From NCBI RefSeq assembly GCF_003713065.1, contig NZ_CP033433.1, positions 1,585,001-1,649,000 on the forward strand: a stretch of 64,000 nt of DNA, given 5' to 3'. This document shows, in pieces, positions 51,086 to 60,241 of this stretch; positions within the stretch are counted from its first letter, which is position 1; each line of letters starts with the position of its first letter. This DNA comes from Cohnella candidum (GTDB lineage: Bacteria; Bacillota; Bacilli; Paenibacillales; Paenibacillaceae). Under the pieces are notes generated by a model. That model saw only the letters and a program-made list of their open reading frames with translations. It had not been told where the DNA came from and did no database searches. A program made the position numbers and the translations under genes.

Positions 51086-51730
51086 ATGCTAAAAAATAAA
51101 TCAAGATGGGTCAATTTCGTGAGTTTGGCATTGATCGCCACCGCGATTGGTTATTACATTTACTTATTAAAAATTGGAGTTGTACAACACGCTTTTCATG
51201 CCATTCAGGATTTTGGGCTATGGGGCGTTGTGATTGGTATTTGCGTGCAAATGACCGTCAATGTCTTTCCGGTACCTGGTGAGTTTACGACACTGCTGTT
51301 GATGGAAATTTACGGCCCGGCATTAGGCGGCGTTTATTCATGGATCGGGGGCGTTCTTGGAGCAATTGGCGCTTATTATTTGGCGAAGTGGCTATCTAAT
51401 CCTTTTGCGAGTACCCTGAAGAAATTCGCATTTACAAAGATACTAGAGCGATATCTGAGTGAACAAGAGGCTTTAGGATTGTTGATGGCCCGCTTCGTGC
51501 CTTTTCTGCCATACCATATGATCAATTACGCCGCGGGAATACTAAAAGCCAACGTTAGAAAATTTATTTGGACGACAATGATAGGCCTCTTGCCATACCA
51601 TATCGCTGTCAGCGGAATGTATGCGGGTGTGCGGCACGGATCCTGGACAGCAGGAGTAATAGGCTTCATCGTTTTTATTGCCCTTATCGGAATCAGCAGA
51701 GTGATGAAAAAACGAAAACCCGCTATATGA
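51086..51730 (+). CDS. TVP38/TMEM64-family membrane protein
   Basis: 214 aa, about six hydrophobic segments. VFPVPGEFTTLLLMEIYGPALGGVYSWIGGVLGAIGAYYLAKW is the conserved SNARE-associated/VTT motif (P-E, G-x-x-G-A). RFVPFLPYHMINYAAGI matches the second family block. VTT proteins are scramblase-like relatives of DedA. It follows the kinase by 35 bases and may share its transcript. Confidence 0.85.
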   Translation: MLKNKSRWVNFVSLALIATAIGYYIYLLKIGVVQHAFHAIQDFGLWGVVIGICVQMTVNVFPVPGEFTTLLLMEIYGPALGGVYSWIGGVLGAIGAYYLAKWLSNPFASTLKKFAFTKILERYLSEQEALGLLMARFVPFLPYHMINYAAGILKANVRKFIWTTMIGLLPYHIAVSGMYAGVRHGSWTAGVIGFIVFIALIGISRVMKKRKPAI

Positions 51731-51935
51731 AATCATTCGTCAACCTTGGCATGAAAAGTTATGAAGTTAAGAAACAGTTTAGAATTCCTTCACCGATGCT
51801 TTAGGATTAGAGGCTAATGTATGGGTAGGCTAATGTAATAAGTTGAATCAACCGAGAAGGAGTTAATTCGAACGACTTCTGTTCGGACGAGAAATCCATT
51901 GAAAAAGGAAAATGTCGAGGAGGACAAAGAAGGTC

Positions 51936-53537
51936 ATGGCGACAAATCCAACCCAAACGAAAAAATTACTGAGCAAGGTACCTGAAGTTACGATTTACTT
52001 CTGGATCATCAAAGTCCTATGCACGACGGTCGGGGAAACATTTGCGGATTATATCAATTTCAACTTGGGATTCGGTTTAACGAACACAACGATTATTATG
52101 GGAGTCGCGTTTTTCATCTTATTGTTCCTTCAATTCAGGGCGCCGAAATATGTACCCGGTATATATTGGCTGACTGTCGTATTAATAAGCGTATTCGGTA
52201 CCTTGGTTACCGATAATTTGACGGACGGAATCGGAATTCCGCTGGAGAGAAGCACGACCGTATTCAGCATACTGCTGGGTCTCACTTTCCTGCTTTGGTA
52301 CGCAAGCGAAAAAACGCTTTCCATTCACTCGATCTACACAAGGAAACGCGAAGTTTTTTATTGGCTAACCATTCTATTCACATTCGCCCTAGGAACAGCT
52401 GTCGGCGATTTGTATTCCGAACAACTCGGACTTGGTTACTTTAACACGGGCATCACGGTCGTTATTATCATCGCAATTACGTATATGGCTTGGAAATGGC
52501 TGCGTCTCGATGCGGTATTAGCTTTCTGGGTCGTTTATATTCTGACTCGTCCGCTTGGGGCATCCTTGGGTGACTACTTATCCCAAACCAAAATAAATGG
52601 CGGATTAGGCTTAGGTACCACCATTACGAGCGTCATCTTTCTAGCTGCGATTTTGGTTGTCATCATTTTCTTGGCGGTTACCAAAATCGATACGGCACCG
52701 AAAAGCGAAATCGCAGAGCCGGGGCAAGCAAAAGAAAACAAAAGAAACGTCCTCGTTCAAACCGCAGCCGTACTCCTTATTTTCTTAGCTGCCGGCATCG
52801 GCGGATATGTTCTGCTGAACAATAAAATCGCATCGCAAATGGATTCTCCCGGTTCGTCCTCAGCGTCCAATCCGGCTTCATTAGCCGGACAGTTGACCGA
52901 TTTTATAAATTTAGAAAATGATATGTTGAACGCCGTAAACACGAAGGACTTTGTTACTGCGAAAAAAGATGCCGACAATTTGGAAAATCAATGGGACAAG
53001 TCGGAGCCGAAGCTTAGAAAAATAGACGGCTCCACATGGACTCAAATCGATGGAACGATTGACGTTGTATTGGCCTCAGTACGCAATGGCAAACCCGATG
53101 CGAATCAATGCACAACCGCAATTCAGTCTTCTCTAAAGGTACTGAACGATGCAAATAGGGCAGAGGCATCACAAACCCCCGTTTCTTCGCCATCGGGGAC
53201 TTCTCAAGTTCCGGCAGAATCTCCGGCAGCCACGAATGCTCCATCTCAATCGAAATTGGCCGGACGATTAACGGATTTCGTCAATATTGAAAATGACATG
53301 TTGAATGCCATAAACAAAAAGGACTTTTCATCCGCCAAAAAAGGCGCCGACAATTTGGAGCATCAGTGGGACATTTCTGAGCCAAAGCTCAGGAAAATTG
53401 ATGGCCCAACATGGACTCGAATCGATGGAACGATTGACGTTGTTTTGGCAGCCGTTCGCAAAAGCAACCCTAATGCGGACAAGTGCATTTCTGCGCTTAA
53501 CGATTCACTTAGTATTTTGAACGGCTCAAATAAATAA
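51936..53537 (+). CDS. COG4705-like membrane protein with duplicated C-terminal domain
   Basis: 533 aa. The first 240 residues hold four similar membrane units (VPEVTIYFWIIKVLCTTVGETFAD; KREVFYWLTILFTFALGTAVGD and so on), the hallmark of COG4705 proteins. A further helix (TAAVLLIFLAAGIGGYVLL) leads to two near-identical outer domains of about 85 residues, each LAGxLTDFxNxENDMLNAxN, AKKxADNLExQWDxSEPKLR, IDGTIDVVLAxVR, joined by a Ser/Pro/Ala linker. I take ATG 51936 (MATNPTQTKKLLSKVPEV), as family members start there and GAGGAGG precedes it; ATG 51912 is an in-frame alternative. Function unknown. Confidence 0.8.
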   Translation: MATNPTQTKKLLSKVPEVTIYFWIIKVLCTTVGETFADYINFNLGFGLTNTTIIMGVAFFILLFLQFRAPKYVPGIYWLTVVLISVFGTLVTDNLTDGIGIPLERSTTVFSILLGLTFLLWYASEKTLSIHSIYTRKREVFYWLTILFTFALGTAVGDLYSEQLGLGYFNTGITVVIIIAITYMAWKWLRLDAVLAFWVVYILTRPLGASLGDYLSQTKINGGLGLGTTITSVIFLAAILVVIIFLAVTKIDTAPKSEIAEPGQAKENKRNVLVQTAAVLLIFLAAGIGGYVLLNNKIASQMDSPGSSSASNPASLAGQLTDFINLENDMLNAVNTKDFVTAKKDADNLENQWDKSEPKLRKIDGSTWTQIDGTIDVVLASVRNGKPDANQCTTAIQSSLKVLNDANRAEASQTPVSSPSGTSQVPAESPAATNAPSQSKLAGRLTDFVNIENDMLNAINKKDFSSAKKGADNLEHQWDISEPKLRKIDGPTWTRIDGTIDVVLAAVRKSNPNADKCISALNDSLSILNGSNK

Positions 53538-53546
53538 CAATTAAGA

Positions 53547-53574
53547 AACGGTCGTCTGATTCCAGACGACCGTT
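53547..53574 (+). terminator. Terminator after the COG4705-like gene
   Basis: AACGGTCGTCTG (53547-53558), ATTC loop, CAGACGACCGTT (53563-53574), followed by CCTTAT. Confidence 0.88.
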
Positions 53575-53612
53575 CCTTATATAGCATTATAGTTAAGAAT
53601 TTATTACTTTAA

Positions 53613-53630
53613 GAATCTCTTAAGAAGATT
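53613..53630 (+). promoter_or_regulatory. Possible relative of the shared promoter motif, site C
   Basis: GAATCTCTTAAGAAGATT shares ATCTCTTAA with site B and is about 60 bases before the next start codon, the same relation as at sites A and B. Confidence 0.35.
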
Positions 53631-53690
53631 GATGTAGCCTAACTAATGAGGAATTTATTCGTATTTCTGAATAGTTAGGATGTGATTATC

Positions 53691-54743
53691 TTGAGAAGAA
53701 GAAGCCGTAGAAAAAACAATTTTTTACTTTTTCTCTACGCGGCGTTACTAGTTATTCTCGGGGGGACAGGATGGTTTTACTTCACGCCATCCGGCTCAAA
53801 TCTACGGTACATGTTGGCAGACACTTTGATTACAACTCAGCATCGTTATTTAGCAAAATATTTGATTGGCCAAGATGGTTTGGATAGCCGTGTGGCCGAT
53901 TACAACAAAGAGTTTGATGCCATGGCGCAAGTGAAGGACAATCGTCCTGTTAGATTATCGACACATTCGAGCAATAGCGTTGACATTGAACAGATTTCAG
54001 GAAGCAAATTCAAGGGCTATATTATGTATGTGCACGATCCCAAAATGATCAGACTTGTTGTCACGAATACGGTTGGAAGTGGAGAAAAAGTCTTGAGCAT
54101 GGTTCAACGGACGGGGGCCATTGCAGGTGTGAATGGCGGCGCTTTCGATGATCCTAATTGGGAGGGCAACGGCTTTAAGCCTGCGGGCATCGTCATGTCG
54201 GGGGGCCAAATATTGTATCGGGATGTCGACATGGATACACCTGTTAACGTAGTCGGCGTTGATCGTAACGGAATGATGGTTTCAGGAAAATATAAACCCG
54301 CGGATCTGCTTTCTATGGGGGTTCAGGAAGCCGTGACTTTTCAACCGAGATTTATCGTGAACGGTAAAGGCTTAGTAAAGAACGAAGCCGACGGATGGGG
54401 AATCGCCCCTCGTACCTGTATGGCTCAGAAAAAAGACGGTACGATCATGTTCATTGTCATTGATGGACGTCAACCGGGTTATTCCCTCGGCGCTACGTTA
54501 TATGATGTACAGAAAATCCTTCTCGAAAAGGGAGCTGTGATCGCCGCTAATCTCGATGGAGGAGCGTCTACCGTACTTGTGAAAGACAATAACATTATAG
54601 ATAAGCCTGCCGTCAAGAATGGGGGGCGTTACTTGCCAACCGCTTTCTTGGTGTTTGATCATCCGGAACAAGTCGTTGTGAAAAATATATGGCAAGGCAT
54701 TGATATGAGTCATTTCGACTCTTCAAACAAGATTAGGAGTTAA
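53691..54743 (+). CDS. Phosphodiester glycosidase (NAGPA) family exoprotein
   Basis: 350 aa. One N-terminal membrane anchor (FLLFLYAALLVILGGTGWFYF). From about 120 the NAGPA domain: GAIAGVNGGAFDD, GGQILYRDVD, IVIDGRQPGYSLGATLYD and AANLDGGASTVLV, the conserved catalytic blocks. Related proteins (YngK, DUF2233) remove terminal N-acetylglucosamine or related caps from phosphodiester glycans such as teichoic acids. I take TTG 53691 (MRRRSRRKNN) after AGGATGTGAT. Motif C upstream links it to the nearby two-component system. Confidence 0.88.
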   Translation: MRRRSRRKNNFLLFLYAALLVILGGTGWFYFTPSGSNLRYMLADTLITTQHRYLAKYLIGQDGLDSRVADYNKEFDAMAQVKDNRPVRLSTHSSNSVDIEQISGSKFKGYIMYVHDPKMIRLVVTNTVGSGEKVLSMVQRTGAIAGVNGGAFDDPNWEGNGFKPAGIVMSGGQILYRDVDMDTPVNVVGVDRNGMMVSGKYKPADLLSMGVQEAVTFQPRFIVNGKGLVKNEADGWGIAPRTCMAQKKDGTIMFIVIDGRQPGYSLGATLYDVQKILLEKGAVIAANLDGGASTVLVKDNNIIDKPAVKNGGRYLPTAFLVFDHPEQVVVKNIWQGIDMSHFDSSNKIRS

Positions 54744-54793
54744 TTACAGTTGGAAAAAGCCATCCGGATTGGGCTGTCTTTCTCTCATCAAAT

Positions 54794-54815
54794 TCTAATG
54801 ATCTCTTAAAGACTT
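54794..54815 (+). promoter_or_regulatory. Conserved promoter motif, site B
   Basis: TCTAATGA followed by TCTCTTAAAGACTT, 60 bases before the lipoprotein gene. Differs from site A at three positions; even the flanking TCATNAAA is shared. Confidence 0.6.
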
Positions 54816-54874
54816 TCAAAGTATGAAACAGATAAAGTTAGAATCGGATTTGAATACAAGGAGGTCGTTTGTCC

Positions 54875-55597
54875 ATGAAAAATACGTATAAGATTGCCGT
54901 CGTTTGTTTATTGACTGGCGCGCTGATCGGTGGATGTTCGAGCAACAAAGCTGCGAGTACGGCAACGGATACCGCACCTGACCAAGCTTCCGCATCGGCA
55001 CCTGCGTCTACGCAGCCGGCGGCCGCACCATCTCAATCGGCATCGGCGGCACCGTCAGCCACTGCATCGGCTGCTCCTGCTGAATCCGCCTTGCCGGGCG
55101 AAGAGCCGATCACCCCCGAGAAGAATCCTCCCGGCGATATCCCCGACTCTCAAGCATTCGTGAAATACCATTCGAAGTCGGGAGGCTATACTCTGGATGT
55201 TCCCGAAGGCTGGGGAAGAACGGAGCAAGATTCGAACGTCAGCTTCATTGATAAATTGGACGGCGTGAAAGTAGAGGTGAAGGCTCTCGATCAAGCGCCG
55301 ACGATAGACAGCGTGAAATCCAGTCTAGCCGCCGATTTAGCGAAGAACGGCCGCGCCGTGAAGATTGTCAAGATCAAGGAAGTGTCCTTGCCACACGGCA
55401 AAGCAATCAAAGTCTCATACGAGTCCAACTCGGAGCCCAACGAAGTGACCGGCAAACAAGTGCGTCAGGAGAACGAAACGTACTACTACTGGCACAATAA
55501 AGTATTGGCCGCACTGACGATGTGGGCGCCGCTCGGAGCGGATAACGTGGACCAATGGAAGAGGATGTCCGACAGCTTCGGATGGGATGCCCAATGA
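54875..55597 (+). CDS. Lipoprotein heading an ABC transporter operon
   Basis: 240 aa. Lipobox LTGALIGGC (Cys near residue 20) followed by a long Ala/Ser/Pro/Gln linker (about 25-80), then a compact alpha/beta domain: YHSKSGGYTLDVPEGWGRTEQD, VKVEVKALDQAPTIDSVK, LPHGKAIKVSYESNSEPNEV, ALTMWAPLGADN. That domain resembles the PsbP/Mog1-like fold of small lipoproteins. ATG 54875 lies 10 bases after AAGGAGG; TTG 54869 is possible. Stop overlaps the ATPase start. Probably the extracellular partner of the FtsX-type transporter. Confidence 0.85.
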   Translation: MKNTYKIAVVCLLTGALIGGCSSNKAASTATDTAPDQASASAPASTQPAAAPSQSASAAPSATASAAPAESALPGEEPITPEKNPPGDIPDSQAFVKYHSKSGGYTLDVPEGWGRTEQDSNVSFIDKLDGVKVEVKALDQAPTIDSVKSSLAADLAKNGRAVKIVKIKEVSLPHGKAIKVSYESNSEPNEVTGKQVRQENETYYYWHNKVLAALTMWAPLGADNVDQWKRMSDSFGWDAQ

Positions 55598-56265
55598 AGG
55601 TTCTTGAAGCGTTTGATCTCTACCGGTTCTATCACACCGAGAATGAAGAAACGTTAGCTTTGCGGGGAATGAGCCTGGAGGTGCATGCAGGAGAAATTGT
55701 AGCCGTAATGGGGCCTTCCGGCAGTGGAAAATCCACGCTGCTGGCCTGTCTGGCCGGATTGGACATGCCGGATGGCGGGCATGTCGAATTGATGGGCAAA
55801 CGAATTACGCGTTTAGCCGAAAAAGAACGTTCGGCCGTTCGCGCCGCTCAGATCGGTATTTTACTGCAATCCGGCAACCTGTTTTCTCACCTTACGGTAG
55901 CGGATAACATCCGTTTGCAAATGAAATTAGCCGGCAAAACCGATTTTTCGAAAGTTTCGGAATTGCTCCAGATTGTCGGTTTGGCGGATCGCGCCGACGC
56001 GAATTCCTCCGGACTCTCGGGCGGGGAAGCGGTTCGGGCGGGACTTGCGGTCGCCTTGTCGACGGATCCTCCGATCTTGCTGGCGGACGAACCTACCGGC
56101 GAAGTGGATGCCGAGGCGGAAAGGCAAATCTTGCGGTTGTTCGATGATCGCCGCAAACAAGGCGGAGCTATATTGGTTGTCACGCACAGCGAAGTCGTAG
56201 CTGGATATGCGGATCGCGTAATCAGCATGCAGGACGGGAGGATGCTGGATGAAAGCTCTCGTTGA
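55594..56265 (+). CDS. ABC transporter ATP-binding protein, LolD/MacB type (1)
   Basis: 223 aa. Walker A GPSGSGKSTLL, Q-loop LLQSGNLFSHLTV, signature LSGGEAVRAGLA (Ala-Val replaces the usual Gln-Arg), Walker B ILLADEPTGEVD, H-loop VTHSEV. Overlaps the lipoprotein stop (ATGA) and itself overlaps the second ATPase by 17 bases. Two different ATPases in one operon with one large permease suggests a heterodimeric motor; the altered signature may mark it as the weaker half. Confidence 0.9.
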   Translation: MKVLEAFDLYRFYHTENEETLALRGMSLEVHAGEIVAVMGPSGSGKSTLLACLAGLDMPDGGHVELMGKRITRLAEKERSAVRAAQIGILLQSGNLFSHLTVADNIRLQMKLAGKTDFSKVSELLQIVGLADRADANSSGLSGGEAVRAGLAVALSTDPPILLADEPTGEVDAEAERQILRLFDDRRKQGGAILVVTHSEVVAGYADRVISMQDGRMLDESSR

Positions 56266-56911
56266 AGCGCAGGAGATCGGCGTTAAGTACGAAAGCGGCG
56301 ATCAAACGGTGACGGCGCTTGAATCCGCGACTTGCATAGTAAATCCTGGCGACCGGATTGCATTGGTCGGCCCGTCCGGCAGCGGGAAATCGACGTTGCT
56401 TCAGCTTCTTGGCGGTATCGAAGCGCCCACCGCCGGGCAAATTCAATGGCCAGCGCTTGGCAAGCGCAGCGAACTGCGCCCCAAGAAGGTCGGATTTGTC
56501 TTCCAAATGCCCAGTTTGCTCGCGCCGTTGTCCGTTCTGGAAAACGTGGAGCTGCCGCTTCTGCTGGCCCATGCGAGCAGAGAAGAGGCAAGGTCTGCGG
56601 CCATCCAAGAATTGGACAGAATCGGGTTGAAGCACTTGGCGAACAAGCTGCCGGAGGAGCTTTCCGGCGGACAATCCCAACGCGTGGCCTTCGCCCGGGC
56701 TATGACGACCCGTCCTCCGTTGATCTTGGCTGATGAACCGACAGGACAACTGGACCATCCCACCGCGGAGCATTTGTTCGAAGTGCTGTTCGATGCCCTA
56801 AGAAACACGCAATCAGCGCTGGTTGTCGCTACGCATGATAGCCGCATCGCGGAGAAGTTCGATACCTTGTGGCAAATGAATAAAGGCAGACTGGAGGTGA
56901 GAACATCATGA
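56249..56911 (+). CDS. ABC transporter ATP-binding protein, LolD/MacB type (2)
   Basis: 220 aa. Walker A GPSGSGKSTLL, Q-loop FVFQMPSLLAPLSVLENVELP, signature LSGGQSQRVAFARA (canonical), Walker B LILADEPTGQLD, H-loop ATHDSRI. A complete ATPase. Overlaps both neighbours (17 bases with ATPase 1, 4 bases with the permease), so all four genes form one tight operon. Confidence 0.92.
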   Translation: MKALVEAQEIGVKYESGDQTVTALESATCIVNPGDRIALVGPSGSGKSTLLQLLGGIEAPTAGQIQWPALGKRSELRPKKVGFVFQMPSLLAPLSVLENVELPLLLAHASREEARSAAIQELDRIGLKHLANKLPEELSGGQSQRVAFARAMTTRPPLILADEPTGQLDHPTAEHLFEVLFDALRNTQSALVVATHDSRIAEKFDTLWQMNKGRLEVRTS

Positions 56912-59577
56912 TGCTGTCTATCTGGGTAAAGGGGCTCCTGCGCCGAAGAATCGGAAGGTTGGCCGGTACGATGGCAGGGGTTGCGCTAACCGTCGCTTTG
57001 CTGTCATCCCTGGGGAGCTTCATTTCGGACAGCAATGCCAGAATGACGCAGAAAGCCATTCACTCTCTTCCGGTCGATTGGCAAATCTTGCTGGCTCCGG
57101 GCGCAAATAATCAAACCATTCAGAATGCGGTTTCCGGCACTACACCCTACACCGAGATGTACCCGGTAGGGTATGCGGACGTCGCAAGCTTTACGGCGGT
57201 TACCGGCGGCACGACGCAAACCACTGGCGCAGGTAAGGTGCTGGGGTTGCCGAAGGATCCCACGCACTTCATGCAAGCGGAGGTTCGTCCTTTGCTCGGT
57301 GGGACACAGGGCGTCCTCATCGCCCAACAAACCGCGGCGAATCTGCACGTAACCGTCGGCGATACCGTGCGCATCGAACGCATCAGCGCCGCCCCGGCTG
57401 AAGTCAAGATTGACGGCGTCATCGATTTGCCGGAAGCGGATTCGTTGTTTCAGGCGGTAGGCGCGGCGCCGAGCGCTTCCCCGCAAGCGCCGCCGGATAA
57501 TGTGTTGGTACTACCGAACGCAGTGTACCATCAAATTTTCGATCCGCAAGCGGAAACGCGTCCGGATACGGTGACGACGCAAGTGCATGTCAAAATCGCC
57601 CATCCGCTTCCTTCCGACCCGAATGCCGCCTTTGCGGAAGCCATGCAAATGGCGAATCACGTGGAAGCCGAGATCGCGGGCAGCGGAACCGTAGGGAACA
57701 ATTTGGCAGCACGCCTCGACGGCGTGAGGGAAGATGCGCTCTATGCCCGAACCGTCTTTCTATTTCTTGGCCTGCCCGGCGCTGTTCTAGGCGTCCTGCT
57801 GACCGTCGCCATCACGGCTTCCGGTTCTGCTAGGCGCCGTCAAGAACAAGCGCTGCTTCGCACTCGAGGCGCATCCATGCGGCAAGTCTTGGCGCTGCAT
57901 GGCACGGAAGCGCTCATCATCACGATCGGAGGCATCGCAGCGGGAATCTTGTTCGCAGTCATCACCTCCAAGCTCATTGCGGCCATTCCTTTGGCTTGGA
58001 ACGCGACGACGATTATCTGGCTCGCCATCGCTTCCTTCGTCGGTTTCATGCTCTCCGTTTATTCCGTCGTTTATCCGGCCTGGATGGAAGCGAGACGGTC
58101 GACGGTCGCGAGCTTGAGAACGAGTGTCGGCCGCCAGCGCAAGCCACTTTGGCGTTTGCTTTGTTTGGATTGGATTCTCTTGGCGGTTGCCGGATTGTTC
58201 TATTGGCGAGCGGCGAATACCGGCTATGAGTTGGTACTGGCACCGGAAGGCGTCATCAAAACCTCAGTTCACTATGAGCAATTCATCGCGCCGCTCGGAT
58301 TGTGGATCGGCGGAGCGCTGCTGCTGCTGCGGCTATGGTCGATCATATTGGAGCAGGGAGGGGGCAAACTGTCATTCCTGTTTCGTCCCATCGCCGGGGG
58401 ATTGTCCCACGTGGTTTCCGGATCCTTGTCCAGACAGAAAGCGCTGGTGGCCAAGGGTACGATCCTGATCGCGCTGGCTTTCTCGTTTGCAGTCTCCACT
58501 TCCGTTTTCAACATGACCTATAACGGTCAGGCAAGAGTGGATGCCGAATTGACCAACGGCTCCGACGTCAACGTGACAGGGACGACGGCTGCTCCGCCAG
58601 ACAGCAAGCTTGCGGAGCTTGGCATGATTCCCGGCGTGAAGGGCATTCAGTCCATGGAGCACCGATTTGCTTTCGTCGGGAATGACCTGCAGGACATTTA
58701 CGGAATCGACCCTCGTCATATCGGCGAAGTCAGCACGATGTCCGACTTCTATTTCGGAAATGGGAACGCGAAAGCGACATTGGATGAGTTGGCCAACACG
58801 CCCGACGGAGTGCTGGTATCTCAGGAAACGATCTCGGACTTCCAGTTGAAAACGGGGGATCGGATCAATCTTCGATTACAGAACGCAATCGATCATCAAT
58901 ATCATGTGATTCCGTTCCATCTCGTTGGAATGGTGAAGGAATTTCCGACTGCGCCGAAGGATTCTTTCCTGGTCGCCAACTCGTCTTATATTGCTAAGCA
59001 GACAGGCTCCGACGCAGCTGAAGTCGTACTAATCCGAACGAACGGAAGCCCGGTTCAAGCCGCCAAACAAGCGGCCGATATCTCTTCTCCGCTTACCGGA
59101 GTCAGCGTCACGGAAATCGGATCCGTGGAGAAAACCATCAGCTCGAGTCTGACCTCCATCAGCCTGCGGGGGTTGTCTGATCTCGAAATCCTGTACGCGG
59201 TTCTGATTGCCGTCGGGTTCACGGGTTTGATACTAGCGCTCGGATTGACGGAACGACGTCGTACCTTCGCCATAATCTCGGCGCTTGGGGGGACGAAGAA
59301 GCAGGTCGGTTCCTTCTTATGGAGCGAAGGACTGTTCATGCTGATCGGCGGAGCGATTTCCGGAATCGTTCTTGGCTTTGGGATCGCGTATTTGTTCGTC
59401 AAGATTCTCACGGGCGTTTTCGATCCTCCGCCTGAAGCGATGGCCGTTCCTTGGATTTATTTCATTGAATTGTTGATCGCATCAGCGGTCTCCACGGTTA
59501 TCGCCATTATCGGACTCCGGCGCATCGCGGAACGGCAGTTGGTGCAAACGCTCCGCAACACGAATCTATTTTTCTAA
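56908..59577 (+). CDS. Large FtsX/MacB-like ABC permease
   Basis: 889 aa. N-terminal helix (GTMAGVALTVALLSSLGSF), outer domain 1 (about 40-280), FtsX block 1 (VFLFLGLPGAVLGVLLTVAITASGSARRRQEQALLRTRGASMRQVL plus two helices), a central helix (ILIALAFSFAVSTSVF), outer domain 2, and FtsX block 2 at the end (ILYAVLIAVGFTGLILALGLTERRRTFAIISALGG plus two helices). A duplicated MacB/LolCE-like permease; such systems extract or export lipids, lipoproteins or peptides by mechanotransmission. Regulated perhaps through motif B upstream of the operon. Confidence 0.9.
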   Translation: MMLSIWVKGLLRRRIGRLAGTMAGVALTVALLSSLGSFISDSNARMTQKAIHSLPVDWQILLAPGANNQTIQNAVSGTTPYTEMYPVGYADVASFTAVTGGTTQTTGAGKVLGLPKDPTHFMQAEVRPLLGGTQGVLIAQQTAANLHVTVGDTVRIERISAAPAEVKIDGVIDLPEADSLFQAVGAAPSASPQAPPDNVLVLPNAVYHQIFDPQAETRPDTVTTQVHVKIAHPLPSDPNAAFAEAMQMANHVEAEIAGSGTVGNNLAARLDGVREDALYARTVFLFLGLPGAVLGVLLTVAITASGSARRRQEQALLRTRGASMRQVLALHGTEALIITIGGIAAGILFAVITSKLIAAIPLAWNATTIIWLAIASFVGFMLSVYSVVYPAWMEARRSTVASLRTSVGRQRKPLWRLLCLDWILLAVAGLFYWRAANTGYELVLAPEGVIKTSVHYEQFIAPLGLWIGGALLLLRLWSIILEQGGGKLSFLFRPIAGGLSHVVSGSLSRQKALVAKGTILIALAFSFAVSTSVFNMTYNGQARVDAELTNGSDVNVTGTTAAPPDSKLAELGMIPGVKGIQSMEHRFAFVGNDLQDIYGIDPRHIGEVSTMSDFYFGNGNAKATLDELANTPDGVLVSQETISDFQLKTGDRINLRLQNAIDHQYHVIPFHLVGMVKEFPTAPKDSFLVANSSYIAKQTGSDAAEVVLIRTNGSPVQAAKQAADISSPLTGVSVTEIGSVEKTISSSLTSISLRGLSDLEILYAVLIAVGFTGLILALGLTERRRTFAIISALGGTKKQVGSFLWSEGLFMLIGGAISGIVLGFGIAYLFVKILTGVFDPPPEAMAVPWIYFIELLIASAVSTVIAIIGLRRIAERQLVQTLRNTNLFF

Positions 59578-59639
59578 GTGTTCATTGTGGCTGTGGACAG
59601 GTATCCTATAGGTACCTGTCCATTTGGATTTATTGTTAG

Positions 59640-59791
59640 GAGATCATGCTTCCGGGATTAATGGAATCGAAATCTGCAGACGGTTAAGGAGTCAACATGT
59701 AAAAACGCCCCTCATCTTGCTAACCGCAAGCGATACCGTGAAGGATCGTGTAACCGGGCTGCACTGCGGTGCGGACAATACATCATCGTGC
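59640..59791 (+). pseudogene. Response-regulator receiver fragment
   Basis: IMLPG (59645 region) then, after a one-base shift, INGIEICRRLRSQHVKTPLILLTASDTVKDRV, GLHCGADN. This is the middle of a receiver domain, very like residues 54-100 of the regulator at 48966 (ISGIEICRRLRSQHNKTPIIMLTARDSV). Both ends are missing. A former second two-component system, or a partial duplication of the first, has been deleted here. Confidence 0.75.
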
Positions 59792-59819
59792 GTGATATTG
59801 TTTTTTAAATTGAGTTCGG

Positions 59820-60162
59820 GGTGGATGCGTTCGACAGCAGACTTCTCGCAGTTGACGGATTCCACGTTTAGCCAATGCGTCAAACGAAGCCCTATTTGCT
59901 GGCGGTTGTTGAAGTCATCGCCAGCTACAAACTGGCCGGCATCAACCGCACGAAGCTGGAGGGGATACTCCACCGTATCTTTGCACCGGCTCAGCTCGAT
60001 CTCACCATCCGTGACCGTTTTGGCCGCCCTGTACGGCCAAAGGAATGGTTTCTTGTACCGCTGCAGGTGATTGACGAAGCGGTGCACCGTATACAGGATG
60101 GCTCGATTACCAATGTGGACTATGATCCCAAGACGGCTAGTTTGATTGTCCTTGCTCATTAA
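59820..60162 (+). pseudogene. C-terminal fragment of a GIY-YIG nuclease-family protein
   Basis: The frame reads GVDAFDSRLLAVDGFHV, a TAG, then MRQTKPYLLAVVEVIASYKLAGINRTKLE, LHRIFAPAQLDLTIRDRFGR, RPKEWFLVPLQVIDEAVHRI, ending at 60162. The segment FAPAxLDxxIxDRFGxPVxPxEWFLVPLxVIDEAVxRIxDG is the conserved C-terminal part of a GIY-YIG-type protein group. The N-terminal nuclease half is missing and an in-frame stop is present. It abuts the receiver fragment, so both are deletion debris. An ATG at 59875 could still give a 95-aa peptide. Confidence 0.55.
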
Positions 60163-60190
60163 ATATTTGATACAAAGATGACGAATAGTA

Positions 60191-60236
60191 AAAAGCTCTT
60201 TGAATGAGGGAAATCCTCAATCGAAGAGCTTTTATA
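60191..60236. terminator. Terminator between the fossil region and the XRE gene
   Basis: AAAAGCTCTT (60191-60200) pairs with AAGAGCTTTT (60224-60233), extended inward by GAGG/CCTC. Convergent with the minus-strand XRE gene; usable both ways. Confidence 0.85.
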
Positions 60237-60241
60237 TTTTG

